Positions 27,432 to 34,638 of a DNA stretch of 64,000 nucleotides are shown here, in pieces. The position numbers and the translations under genes are program-made. How positions within the stretch are numbered: the stretch's first letter is position 1; each line of letters opens with the position of its first letter. Location of the stretch: positions 62,001 through 126,000 of the forward strand of contig CAVWEM010000020.1 of assembly GCA_963753955.1 (NCBI GenBank), given 5' to 3'. Below the pieces are notes generated by a model that did no database searches, was not told where the DNA came from, and saw only the letters and a program-made list of their open reading frames with translations. The stretch comes from Methylumidiphilus sp963753955. Lineage in GTDB: Bacteria > Pseudomonadota > Gammaproteobacteria > Methylococcales > Methylococcaceae.

Positions 27432-28649
27432 ATGAACGAACATTATGATGTGGTGATTGTCGGCGGCGGCATGGTCGGTGCGGCGCTGGGATGTGGCTTG
27501 GGCGGCAGCCCTTTGCGGGTGGCGGTGCTGGAAGACGCGCCGCCGCCGGACTTCGCGCCGGAACAGCCGCATGATTTGCGTGTTTCTGCGGTCAGCATCG
27601 CCTCTGCCAGCATCCTCAAGACCGTAGGTGCGTGGCCGGGTGTCGCCGCCCGGCGCTTCTGCCCGTTCCGCCGCATGAGGGTCTGGGAGGATCAGGGTGA
27701 TGTGGAATTCCGTAGCGAGGACATCAACGAACCCCTGCTGGGCTACATCGTCGAGAATCGCATCATCCAATTGGCTTTGTTGGACCGCCTCCAGGCGTTC
27801 GACAATGTCGATCTCCTCTGCCCGGTGCAAACCCTGACCATCGACTATGCGCCCGCACAGTCCACTCTGATCCTGGAAGATGGACGCAGAATCACCTGCC
27901 GCTTGTTGGTGGCTGCCGACGGTGGATATTCCCGCGTCCGCCAAGCGGCCGGCATGGGCGTGCACACTTGGGATTACGAGCAACATGCCTTGGTGTTGAC
28001 AGTGGAGACTGCCTACGGCCAGCAGGACATCACCTGGCAGCGGTTCACTCCCACCGGCCCCTTGGCTTTCCTGCCCTTGGATGGGCCTAACGCCTCGCTG
28101 GTCTGGTACAACAAGCCGGAGGAGGTCAAGCGGCTGAAAGCCCTGTCCGATGAGGATTTGCTGAAGGAACTGAAGGCGACTTTCCCGGCGGCTTTAGGCG
28201 AAATCGTCCGCATCACTTCGCGCGGTAGTTTTCCGCTGCGTCGCCAACACGCCCAGCATTACAGCAAAGAAGGTGTGGCCCTGATCGGCGACGCCGCCCA
28301 CATGATCCATCCATTGGCGGGCCAGGGCGTCAACATCGGTCTGCTTGACGCCGCCGCCCTAGCCCAGGTGCTGGTCGCTGCCAATAAAGCCTCCAAGGAC
28401 ATCGGCGCGGGGCCGGTGTTGCAGGAATACGAGAAGATGCGCCGCCAGAACAACCTGTTGATGATGACCACCATGGACTTGTTCTACCGCGTTTTCGGCA
28501 ACGCCCATCTACCGATGAAACTTTTGCGCGATATCGGTCTGGGTCTGGCCGAACACTTATTCCCGGCAAAGAGACTGGCGATGAAATACGCCATGGGATT
28601 GGGCGGGCAATTGCCGAGGCTGGCTAGGGGAGAGACGATAGTGCGGTAG
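27432..28649 (+). CDS. UbiH/UbiF/COQ6-family FAD monooxygenase
   Basis: 405 residues. The Rossmann FAD motif YDVVIVGGGMVGAALGCGL is N-terminal, LLVAADGGYSRVR is the DG motif joining FAD and NAD(P)H sites, and ALIGDAAHMIHPLAGQGVNIGLLDA is the ubiquinone-hydroxylase (GD) signature. Such enzymes hydroxylate the ubiquinone ring. Closeness to UbiF (C6 hydroxylation) is my best reading, but UbiH or UbiI cannot be excluded. GGAG precedes the ATG by eight bases. It would supply quinone for respiration and perhaps for the pMMO electron chain. It lies divergent from gltB. Confidence 0.82.
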   Translation: MNEHYDVVIVGGGMVGAALGCGLGGSPLRVAVLEDAPPPDFAPEQPHDLRVSAVSIASASILKTVGAWPGVAARRFCPFRRMRVWEDQGDVEFRSEDINEPLLGYIVENRIIQLALLDRLQAFDNVDLLCPVQTLTIDYAPAQSTLILEDGRRITCRLLVAADGGYSRVRQAAGMGVHTWDYEQHALVLTVETAYGQQDITWQRFTPTGPLAFLPLDGPNASLVWYNKPEEVKRLKALSDEDLLKELKATFPAALGEIVRITSRGSFPLRRQHAQHYSKEGVALIGDAAHMIHPLAGQGVNIGLLDAAALAQVLVAANKASKDIGAGPVLQEYEKMRRQNNLLMMTTMDLFYRVFGNAHLPMKLLRDIGLGLAEHLFPAKRLAMKYAMGLGGQLPRLARGETIVR

Positions 28650-28687
28650 GCGTCTATCTATTTTGGGAAATTGAGCGCATCATCTGG

Positions 28688-28708
28688 AAGGGCGGAGACC
28701 CCGCCCTT
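28688..28708 (+). terminator. Short hairpin after the hydroxylase gene
   Basis: AAGGGCGG (28688-28695) pairs with CCGCCCTT (28701-28708) around AGACC. There is no T-run, so it may instead be a translational or RNA-stability element for the small ORF that follows 19 bases later. Confidence 0.35.
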
Positions 28709-28726
28709 CGAACAAGGTGAAAACTC

Positions 28727-28801
28727 ATGAAAACTCAAGCGAAAGGCAGCAGCCCCCGCAAAGAAAGCAAGGGCAAGGCTAAACGCAAACCGACGAAATG
28801 A
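28727..28801 (+). CDS. 24-residue basic small protein candidate
   Basis: ATG at 28727 opens MKTQAKGSSPRKESKGKAKR, followed by KPTK and a TGA at 28801. The peptide has ten Lys or Arg residues and no hydrophobic core, so it should be disordered and nucleic-acid- or ribosome-attracted. AAGGTGA lies seven bases before the ATG, a good ribosome site for so short a frame. A G/C hairpin ends 18 bases upstream. No family recognised. It could also be chance, because short frames are frequent. Confidence 0.35.
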   Translation: MKTQAKGSSPRKESKGKAKRKPTK

Positions 28802-28867
28802 ACCGGGCCATTTTGCAGCCGATTGGGTAGAATATTTTCTTCAGTAAGCAGCCGACCATGCTTCGCA

Positions 28868-29900
28868 ATGGACAAAAATCTTCTCAAGTCGCTGATCCCA
28901 ATCAATTCGTTGACCCCCGATAACTTCAACGAATTGGCAGCCAGTGCCTCGGTGGAAAAGCTGCCGGAGGGCAGCCGCTTGTTCACCCAAGGCGAACGCG
29001 ACTGGCAGACGCTGTATCTGCTGTCCGGCGAGGTGGCTCTTTCGTCCAGTGACACCCCCTTTGTCCGCACGGTGGTGGGTGGCACTGACGCGGCGCACTA
29101 TTCGCTCGCGCAACTCAATCCGCGCCCATTTACCGGCATCGCCAAGACGCCGGTGGCTATCGTCCGTGTCGATAGCAGGTTGCTTGACCGGCTGCTCACC
29201 TGGGATCAGGCGGCCGGTTACGAGGTGGCGGAAATCGACGGTAGCCAGGACGCCGATTGGATGATGGGCTTGCTGCGCAGCGAAACGTTCAGAAAGCTGC
29301 CCCCCGCCAATATCAGCGCGCTATTCGCGCGTTTCTTGCCGATTGAGGTCAAAGCAGGCCAGATAATCATCCGCCAAGGCGATCCCGGCGACTATTACTA
29401 CCTGATCAAAAGCGGCAAGGCCGATGTTTTGCGCAGGTCAGAGAAGACGCACAAGGTGTCCATTGTTGACCAAATACAGGAAGGGGGGGATTTCGGCGAG
29501 GATGCCTTGCTATCCGGCGCGCCGCGCAACGCCACCGTGGTTATGGTGACGGACGGCCTGCTGATGCGGCTCAAACGCCAGGATTTTAATGAGTTGCTGC
29601 GTGAACCCTTGGTGAAATGGCTGACTTTGGATGAAGCCAAGGCCATGGTCCAGGCGGGTGCGTGCTTGCTCGACGTGCGGCTGGAGGATGAACACAGAAG
29701 TGGCACGATCAAAGGCAGCGTCAACATGCCCCTCAATCAACTGAGGGCGAGGTCAGCCGGGCTTGACCGCAGAGCGTCACTATATTGTCTTTTGCCAGAC
29801 CGGCAGCCGCAGTTGCGCGGCGGCATTCCTGTTGAGCCAGCAGGGTTTTGATGTGTCCGTGCTGCGTGGTGGTTTGGACGGGCTCGCCAAGGCCTGTTGA
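28868..29900 (+). pseudogene. Cyclic-nucleotide-binding/rhodanese protein, one frameshift
   Basis: From ATG 28868 there are two Crp-type cNMP-binding-like domains, the first residues about 10-110 (LPEGSRLFTQGERDWQTLYLL) and the second 140-260 (IIIRQGDPGDYYYLIKSGKA, FGEDALLSGAPRNATV). A rhodanese-like domain follows (LLDVRLEDEHRSGTIKGSVNMP). An extra T at about 29763 shifts the frame. Past it, the correct frame reads ERHYIVFCQTGSRSCAAAFL, with the catalytic-loop Cys, to a TGA at 29898-29900. The intact protein would have about 343 residues. Such fusions may sense a nucleotide or redox cue; the ligand is unknown. No DNA-binding domain is seen. Confidence 0.75.
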
Positions 29901-30039
29901 CCGTTGACCGGCTGCCTGCAATGGTTGCGATGGCTGGGTCTTGGCGCTGCGGGCCGGTTTGTGTCATATTGCTCACATTTTTGGGGAGCGCAACTTTCGC
30001 CTCTTTCTGATTTTTGAGAGCATCCACGAATTTCAACCG

Positions 30040-31053
30040 ATGAGCAAAACCATAGTACTGACCGGCATCACCACGACCGGAACACCGCATTTAGGCAACT
30101 ACGTGGGCGCCATCCGCCCTGCCATCGAGGCCAGCCACAACCACGGGGTCTTGCCGTTTTATTTTCTGGCCGACTACCACGCCCTGATCAAATGCCAGGA
30201 GCCGGAGCGGGTGGGCCAGTCCACCTTGGAAATCGCCGCCACCTGGCTGGCCTTGGGGTTGGACACGGAAAACGCGGTGTTCTACCGCCAGTCTGATGTG
30301 CCGGAAATTGCCGAATTGTCCTGGATGTTGGGTTGCGTCACCGCCAAGGGCTTGATGAACCGCGCCCATGCCTACAAGGCGGCGGTGCAGGCCAACGATG
30401 AGGGCGGTGAGGCCGATCCAGACAAGGGCGTGACCATGGGCTTGTTCAATTACCCCATCTTGATGGCGGCGGACATCCTGCTGTTCAATGCCCACAAGGT
30501 GCCGGTGGGCAAAGACCAGATCCAGCACATCGAGATGGCGCGGGACATCGGCGGGCGCTTCAACCATATCTACGGCGAGCATTTCAACATCCCCGCAGCC
30601 GTGGTGAGCGAAGACACGGCGACCTTATGCGGCCTGGACGGGCGGAAGATGAGCAAGAGCTACGACAACACCATTCCATTGTTCCTGCCGGAAAAGCAGT
30701 TCCGCAAGCTGATCATGAAGATCAAGACCAATTCCCTGGAACCCGGCCAGCCCAAAGATCCGGATACTTGCACTTTGTTTGGCATCTACAAGGCGTTCGC
30801 CACCCAGGACGAGGTCGCCGCGCTGCGCAAACGTTACCAGGAAGGCATAGCTTGGGGTGAGATGAAGCAGTGCCTGTTCGAATACCTGAACGATCATTTG
30901 CTGGTGGCCCGTGAACGCTACGATGCTTTGATCCAATCCCCAGATAAAATTGAGGAAATTTTGATGGAGGGCGCGGAAAAGGCGCGCTCTTACAGTGTTC
31001 CGTTTATGAAGAAAATCCGCCAAAGCGTGGGTATTCGGAGCCTGGCCCGATAG
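30040..31053 (+). CDS. trpS: Tryptophanyl-tRNA synthetase TrpS
   Basis: 337 residues from ATG 30040 (MSKTIVLTGITTTGTPHLGN). This class Ic synthetase charges tRNA-Trp in the cytosol. The HIGH-equivalent TGTPHLGNYVGA and the KMSKS loop in GRKMSKSYDN are both present, as are the Trp-pocket segments YFLADYHALI and GKDQIQHIEMARDI. An in-frame extension upstream exists, but the conserved start is used. The stop overlaps the GTG of the next gene by one base. Confidence 0.95.
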   Translation: MSKTIVLTGITTTGTPHLGNYVGAIRPAIEASHNHGVLPFYFLADYHALIKCQEPERVGQSTLEIAATWLALGLDTENAVFYRQSDVPEIAELSWMLGCVTAKGLMNRAHAYKAAVQANDEGGEADPDKGVTMGLFNYPILMAADILLFNAHKVPVGKDQIQHIEMARDIGGRFNHIYGEHFNIPAAVVSEDTATLCGLDGRKMSKSYDNTIPLFLPEKQFRKLIMKIKTNSLEPGQPKDPDTCTLFGIYKAFATQDEVAALRKRYQEGIAWGEMKQCLFEYLNDHLLVARERYDALIQSPDKIEEILMEGAEKARSYSVPFMKKIRQSVGIRSLAR

Positions 31054-31637
31054 TGGGTGCTTGGGTTCAAAAGCATTTTTTACATCGGTTGCCCGCTTTG
31101 AAAATGGCCTGCACGGCTGGGCTGGCGGCTGCGCTCATGGTTTTGTCGGGATGCGCGGCCACCCAGCCGAATCCGGCGGCCTTGCGGGTTTTGGCCAAGG
31201 CGAAGAAACCTAGCCATCCGCCCTCGGCGTCCGAAGAGCAAGCGCTTGACGATGGCACCGATGGTTACGGTGTACCTGCGGTTTTTCGCAAGAATCTTCC
31301 TTTGGCCGGGACAAAATGGGAATGGGAAGCCACTCTGGGCCAGGATACACCTGATGCTTCAGGCGATGCTTCCCGTTACAGCCTGGAGTTCAAGGCCAAC
31401 GGCTGGTTCGATTTTCAGGCCGATTGTAAGCATGGCGCGGGGATTTACGAGATCAATGGGCAGCGTATCGCCTTGGCAGTGATCAAGGCCAGCCATTCGG
31501 CCTGCCGTCGCGGCTCGCAGGCCGACGATTTTCTTGGTGCCTTGGAGGGCGCGAAATCCTACAGGCAGGCCGAAAGCAAACTTTATTTTGAACTCAAACG
31601 CGAGGCGAAAACCATGGTTTTTGGCGTAAAACCCTGA
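31053..31637 (+). CDS. META/HslJ-like lipoprotein
   Basis: 194 residues if started at the GTG 31053 that overlaps the trpS stop. A start at ATG 31104 is possible but would remove the basic n-region of the signal. The segment LAAALMVLSGCAAT is a lipobox, so the product is probably a lipoprotein. After a Pro/Ser linker, LPLAGTKWEWEATLG, GDASRYSLEFKANGWFDFQADC, GIYEINGQRIAL, SHSACRRG and DDFLGALEGAKSYRQAESKLYF follow the pattern of META (HslJ) domains. META domains are small beta-rich envelope modules of uncertain role. Confidence 0.68.
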   Translation: MGAWVQKHFLHRLPALKMACTAGLAAALMVLSGCAATQPNPAALRVLAKAKKPSHPPSASEEQALDDGTDGYGVPAVFRKNLPLAGTKWEWEATLGQDTPDASGDASRYSLEFKANGWFDFQADCKHGAGIYEINGQRIALAVIKASHSACRRGSQADDFLGALEGAKSYRQAESKLYFELKREAKTMVFGVKP

Positions 31638-31912
31638 AGGCTGTGGCGAAAATACCGGCTAAGTTGCCTATGATCTTCCCCTCCGCCTGATCATTGGCTT
31701 GTTTTTCTTTTAAAACAATTGCTTGCAAGGATTTTTCAGATCCTTCCGTGGGATGTCAAAAAACAATTCCGCAAAAGCATGACAATGCACCGGATTATTG
31801 AGTAGTATTAGACTGTCTTGACGGTCGGCTAGGCTCATAGACGGGGTGGGCGCGGTTTCCTATGCAGGCCTCGTTGCTCATTTCCGCACGGTTTGGGCGG
31901 ATACAGTCCAAT

Positions 31913-31961
31913 GTGGTCTATGTGCGTAGGCACCTCAAGACGGAAACCACGCGATGCGTGG
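31913..31961 (+). ncRNA. Structured 5' leader, copy 1 (candidate cis-regulatory RNA)
   Basis: P1: GTGGT 31913-31917 with ACCAC 31946-31950. P2: GTGC 31922-31925 with GCAC 30-33. Conserved CAAGAC (31936-31941) follows. A competing stem, CCACGC 31947-31952 with GCGTGG 31956-31961, uses the same 3' strand as P1. The ATG follows 33 nt later. The remainder of 31638-31912 shows no gene. Confidence 0.5.
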
Positions 31962-31994
31962 AGGATAAAAAAATACCTGAGAGAACTCTGTAAA

Positions 31995-32366
31995 ATGAAA
32001 AAAATAACTAAAAATCTTGGTGTGGCCTTGGTGGCCACCCTGCTGGCCCTAGGTTCCGTTTCGTTTTCCTATGCGGCCGAAGACGCCGGCGGCGTCGCAA
32101 AGTACATCGGCCTGTCCTACGATGCGGCCAAGGCTGCGCTGGACGCCGCGAAGGCCGGCGACAAGGAAAAAACGTCGGCCAGCCTGAAGCAGGTCCGCCA
32201 GCTTACCAAAGAAATCACTGGAGATGCGGCAGGCATGAAGTTGCAGAAAGTCAACCAGGCGGTCAAGGCTGCCGGCAACGCGGTGGATGCGGGTGACCTG
32301 CCCAAGGCTGCGGAACTGCTGGAACCGGCGGTCAAGAGCCTGGAAGACATCAAGAACGGCAAGTAA
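31995..32366 (+). CDS. Small secreted helical protein, paralog 1
   Basis: 123 residues. MKKITKNLGVALVATLLALGSVSFSYA is a Sec signal peptide with AxA cleavage (SYA-AED). The mature ~96 residues are Ala/Lys-rich and predicted helical. The segment ITGDAAGMKLQKVNQAVK is shared almost word for word with the next gene. It has no Cys, His or known motif, so metal or cofactor binding is not suggested. The family is not recognised by me; small helical periplasmic proteins can bind metals or act in stress. Its conserved leader RNA and immediate paralog suggest a locally duplicated, co-regulated pair. Confidence 0.7.
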   Translation: MKKITKNLGVALVATLLALGSVSFSYAAEDAGGVAKYIGLSYDAAKAALDAAKAGDKEKTSASLKQVRQLTKEITGDAAGMKLQKVNQAVKAAGNAVDAGDLPKAAELLEPAVKSLEDIKNGK

Positions 32367-32483
32367 GGATACTGAAGGGCCGAAGCGGACAGGCTTTGAT
32401 GGGCGCGTCCCCGGCTTTGTCCATCTGGCCGCCAGGGAGGGGAAAGAACGCAGTGCCAACGTGGTGCCGATAGGGTCGCGTTG

Positions 32484-32535
32484 GTGGCGTAGATGTCTTT
32501 AGGACATCTCAAGACTAAAGCCACGCCATGCGTGG
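32484..32535 (+). ncRNA. Structured 5' leader, copy 2 (candidate cis-regulatory RNA)
   Basis: P1: GTGGC 32484-32488 with GCCAC 32520-32524; the last pair is C-G where copy 1 has T-A. P2: AGATGTC 32491-32497 with GACATCT 32503-32509, unlike copy 1 in sequence. CAAGAC 32510-32515 is conserved. The competing stem CCACGC/GCGTGG lies at 32521-32526/32530-32535. The ATG follows 34 nt later. Confidence 0.5.
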
Positions 32536-32569
32536 ACATTACAACAACCTGTGAGGAGAACTCTGAAAA

Positions 32570-32962
32570 ATGCAAAAAATCAATAAAACTCTTGGTGCGG
32601 CATTGATGGCCGGTCTGTTGGCGGTTGGAACCATTGGGTTCATTCCGGTTTCCTACGCTGCCGAGAACTCGGCGGGTGTGGCTGAATATCTGGACAAATC
32701 CGCTGATGCCGCCAAAAAGGCTTTGGAAGAACTGCAAGGCGGACGTGCGGATGAAGCCAAGGTGGAACTGAAGAACGTCCGTCAGTACACTAAGGAAATC
32801 ACCGGCGCAGCAGCCAGCATGAAGTTGCAGAAAGTCAACCAGGCGGTCAAAGAGACTATGCGTATTCTCGATGAAGAAAAGGACAACAAGAAGGCCATTG
32901 AAGTGTTGACTCCTGCCGTGCAGAGCATGCAGGAAATCAACGCCGAAGCCAAAAAGCGTTAA
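32570..32962 (+). CDS. Small secreted helical protein, paralog 2
   Basis: 130 residues: signal peptide MQKINKTLGAALMAGLLAVG through VSYA-AEN, then a Lys/Glu/Ala-rich helical region. Shared with the upstream paralog are VRQ-TKEITG, MKLQKVNQAVK and the C-terminal pattern of LEPAV/LTPAV followed by a short charged tail. The gene ends 76 bp before the end of a convergent DUF4412-like gene. GAGGAGAACT precedes the ATG. The paralogs differ enough to be an old duplication, yet keep the same leader architecture. Confidence 0.72.
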   Translation: MQKINKTLGAALMAGLLAVGTIGFIPVSYAAENSAGVAEYLDKSADAAKKALEELQGGRADEAKVELKNVRQYTKEITGAAASMKLQKVNQAVKETMRILDEEKDNKKAIEVLTPAVQSMQEINAEAKKR

Positions 32963-33037
32963 ACCGTTCCATCCGTGGGCGTGGAGCAGGCGGATTTTCA
33001 ATCCGTCGGTTCCGCGCCCACAACTTTTCCACAGTCC

Positions 33038-33856
33038 TCATTTCCACAGTTTGAATGGCTCGCTTTGGTAGTCCTGAGGGGCTTGCATCCATTTGGCGGA
33101 TACTTCCCCGGCGACGATACGGCTTAGCCGCAGGTTGCCTTGGCTATGGCTGGATACATCGCGCAATTCAATGGGAACCCCCTCCAAACCACGCAGATCG
33201 AGATTCGGGATGCTCACCCCAAATTGTTTGGCCAGACCCTGGGTTTTCGCCGCCAGGCGTTCGGCGAAACCTAGCAGGGAACGGAACGTGGCGTAATCCG
33301 CGCCAGACATGTTCAGCTTGGCGGGGTCGGCCAAACAGAACTCAGCCGTTTGCGTCTTGTCCTGGAAAACATCCATCTGTTCGCAGGCGATGCCTGCCAC
33401 TTTTCGGTTTTGCCCTGTCTTGACAATTTTCGTGGGCGGCACCGGCTGGGCCGCTGCGGCTATTTTGTCCAAGGAAACCTTGCCGCCCAGCATTTCCTCC
33501 CATTTCGCCCGTTGCTTGGGGTTAAGTTTGGCGATCTGTTCGCCAACGCCCTGCAATAAGGGCTGCACAGCTTCCGTTTGCTTGGCAATTTGGCTGATCT
33601 GGCTTTCATCCAAGGTGATGATCTTGCGCGCCTGATGGTTGATGACGAACAACTGCTCAGGCGAGGAGGAATAAAGGAAGTCCTTGTCCCCGTCCGCGCT
33701 TTTGACCAGGATTCTACCATCTTTGATTTGAACGGATTCAAGCTTGCCTTTGTTGGCGCCGGTTTCATCGACCAGGTATTCCAGGGCGGTGTCGGCGTTT
33801 GCGCTATAGACGATGCTTAAGCCAAGGATCAGGGGAAAAAAAATAGAGTGTCTCAT
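33038..33856 (-). CDS. Secreted DUF4412-like protein
   Basis: 272 residues: signal peptide MRHSIFFPLILGLSIVYSANA, then a beta-rich segment (ALEYLVDETGANKGKLESVQ), a helical middle and a C-terminal domain containing GIACEQMDVFQDKTQTAEFCLA with two cysteines. The layout, a periplasmic protein reporting on LVINHQARKII-type lines followed by a Cys-containing core, resembles DUF4412 proteins, whose role is unknown. It is convergent with the paralog pair and divergent from the PepSY gene at 34021. The assignment is tentative. Confidence 0.55.
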   Translation of the reverse strand: MRHSIFFPLILGLSIVYSANADTALEYLVDETGANKGKLESVQIKDGRILVKSADGDKDFLYSSSPEQLFVINHQARKIITLDESQISQIAKQTEAVQPLLQGVGEQIAKLNPKQRAKWEEMLGGKVSLDKIAAAAQPVPPTKIVKTGQNRKVAGIACEQMDVFQDKTQTAEFCLADPAKLNMSGADYATFRSLLGFAERLAAKTQGLAKQFGVSIPNLDLRGLEGVPIELRDVSSHSQGNLRLSRIVAGEVSAKWMQAPQDYQSEPFKLWK

Positions 33857-34020
33857 GGTGTGGCCTGGTGTCTGTTCTGGGTAGGATCATTATGCACCGA
33901 TTACCCAAGGCATGGCGAGGGATCATGCCCCACGTTTTACGCTGGCTTTTGCCGAAAAAGCAATCACTGGGATTTTTGCTATGCTAGAAAAAGTCATTTG
34001 GCTATTTTTGGAGAACTGCG

Positions 34021-34551
34021 ATGAAAACAACCAAGCTCATCATCCTAGCGGGACTTGTCATTTCCGGGTGTGCCATACCTGCGCAGGCCGCGCCGAAAGC
34101 GGCCAAGGCCATGGTTGATATGGAAACCTGCCTGCAAGCCGCCTTGGCGAGGCGGGCCGGGGATGTGGTCAAGTTTGAGCGCAAAGACGAACGCGGGGTT
34201 CCGGTTTATGAATTCGAGATACTCGGCAAAGACGGCAAGTCTTGGGAACTGGAATGCGATGCCAGGGTAGGCAAAATCACCGAGGAAGAGCAGGAAGTCG
34301 CCAGCCCCGACGATCCCTTGTTCAAGGCCAAAGCAAAAGTCAACTTGGAGCAAGCGAAGAAAACCGCCCTAGAGGCAGCCCCCGGCGAAATCGTCGAAAC
34401 CGAGTATGAGATAGAAAGCAATGGCGATGCCTCCTACGAATTCGACATCAAGACCAAAGTCGGCAGCGAGGTGAAATTGGAAGTCGATGCGGCCAGCGGG
34501 AAAATCGTCGAGGACAAACAAACCGAGCTGTATCAAATCGGCAAGGAATAG
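34021..34551 (+). CDS. PepSY-domain periplasmic protein (two PepSY repeats)
   Basis: 176 residues. The signal MKTTKLIILAGLVISGCA fits a lipobox (ISGC) or cleavage at AQA-APK. The first PepSY repeat covers about residues 35-90 (DMETCLQAALARRAGDVVKF, VYEFEILGKDGKSWELE). The second, about 100-170, holds TALEAAPGEIVETEYEIE and SYEFDIKTKVGSEVKLEVDA. PepSY domains bind or regulate peptidases or act near metal/redox systems in the envelope; the partner is not evident. TTGGAGAACTGCG precedes the ATG. It has no operon partner, and its 3' end faces the TonB receptor. Confidence 0.78.
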   Translation: MKTTKLIILAGLVISGCAIPAQAAPKAAKAMVDMETCLQAALARRAGDVVKFERKDERGVPVYEFEILGKDGKSWELECDARVGKITEEEQEVASPDDPLFKAKAKVNLEQAKKTALEAAPGEIVETEYEIESNGDASYEFDIKTKVGSEVKLEVDAASGKIVEDKQTELYQIGKE

Positions 34552-34638
34552 CCGAACCGTACCATCTGTCCGGGCCAGTCCCGGCCCGGACGACTTAAGG
34601 ACGGTTTAAGTCCACCGCATCGGCTTTAAAACATCATC

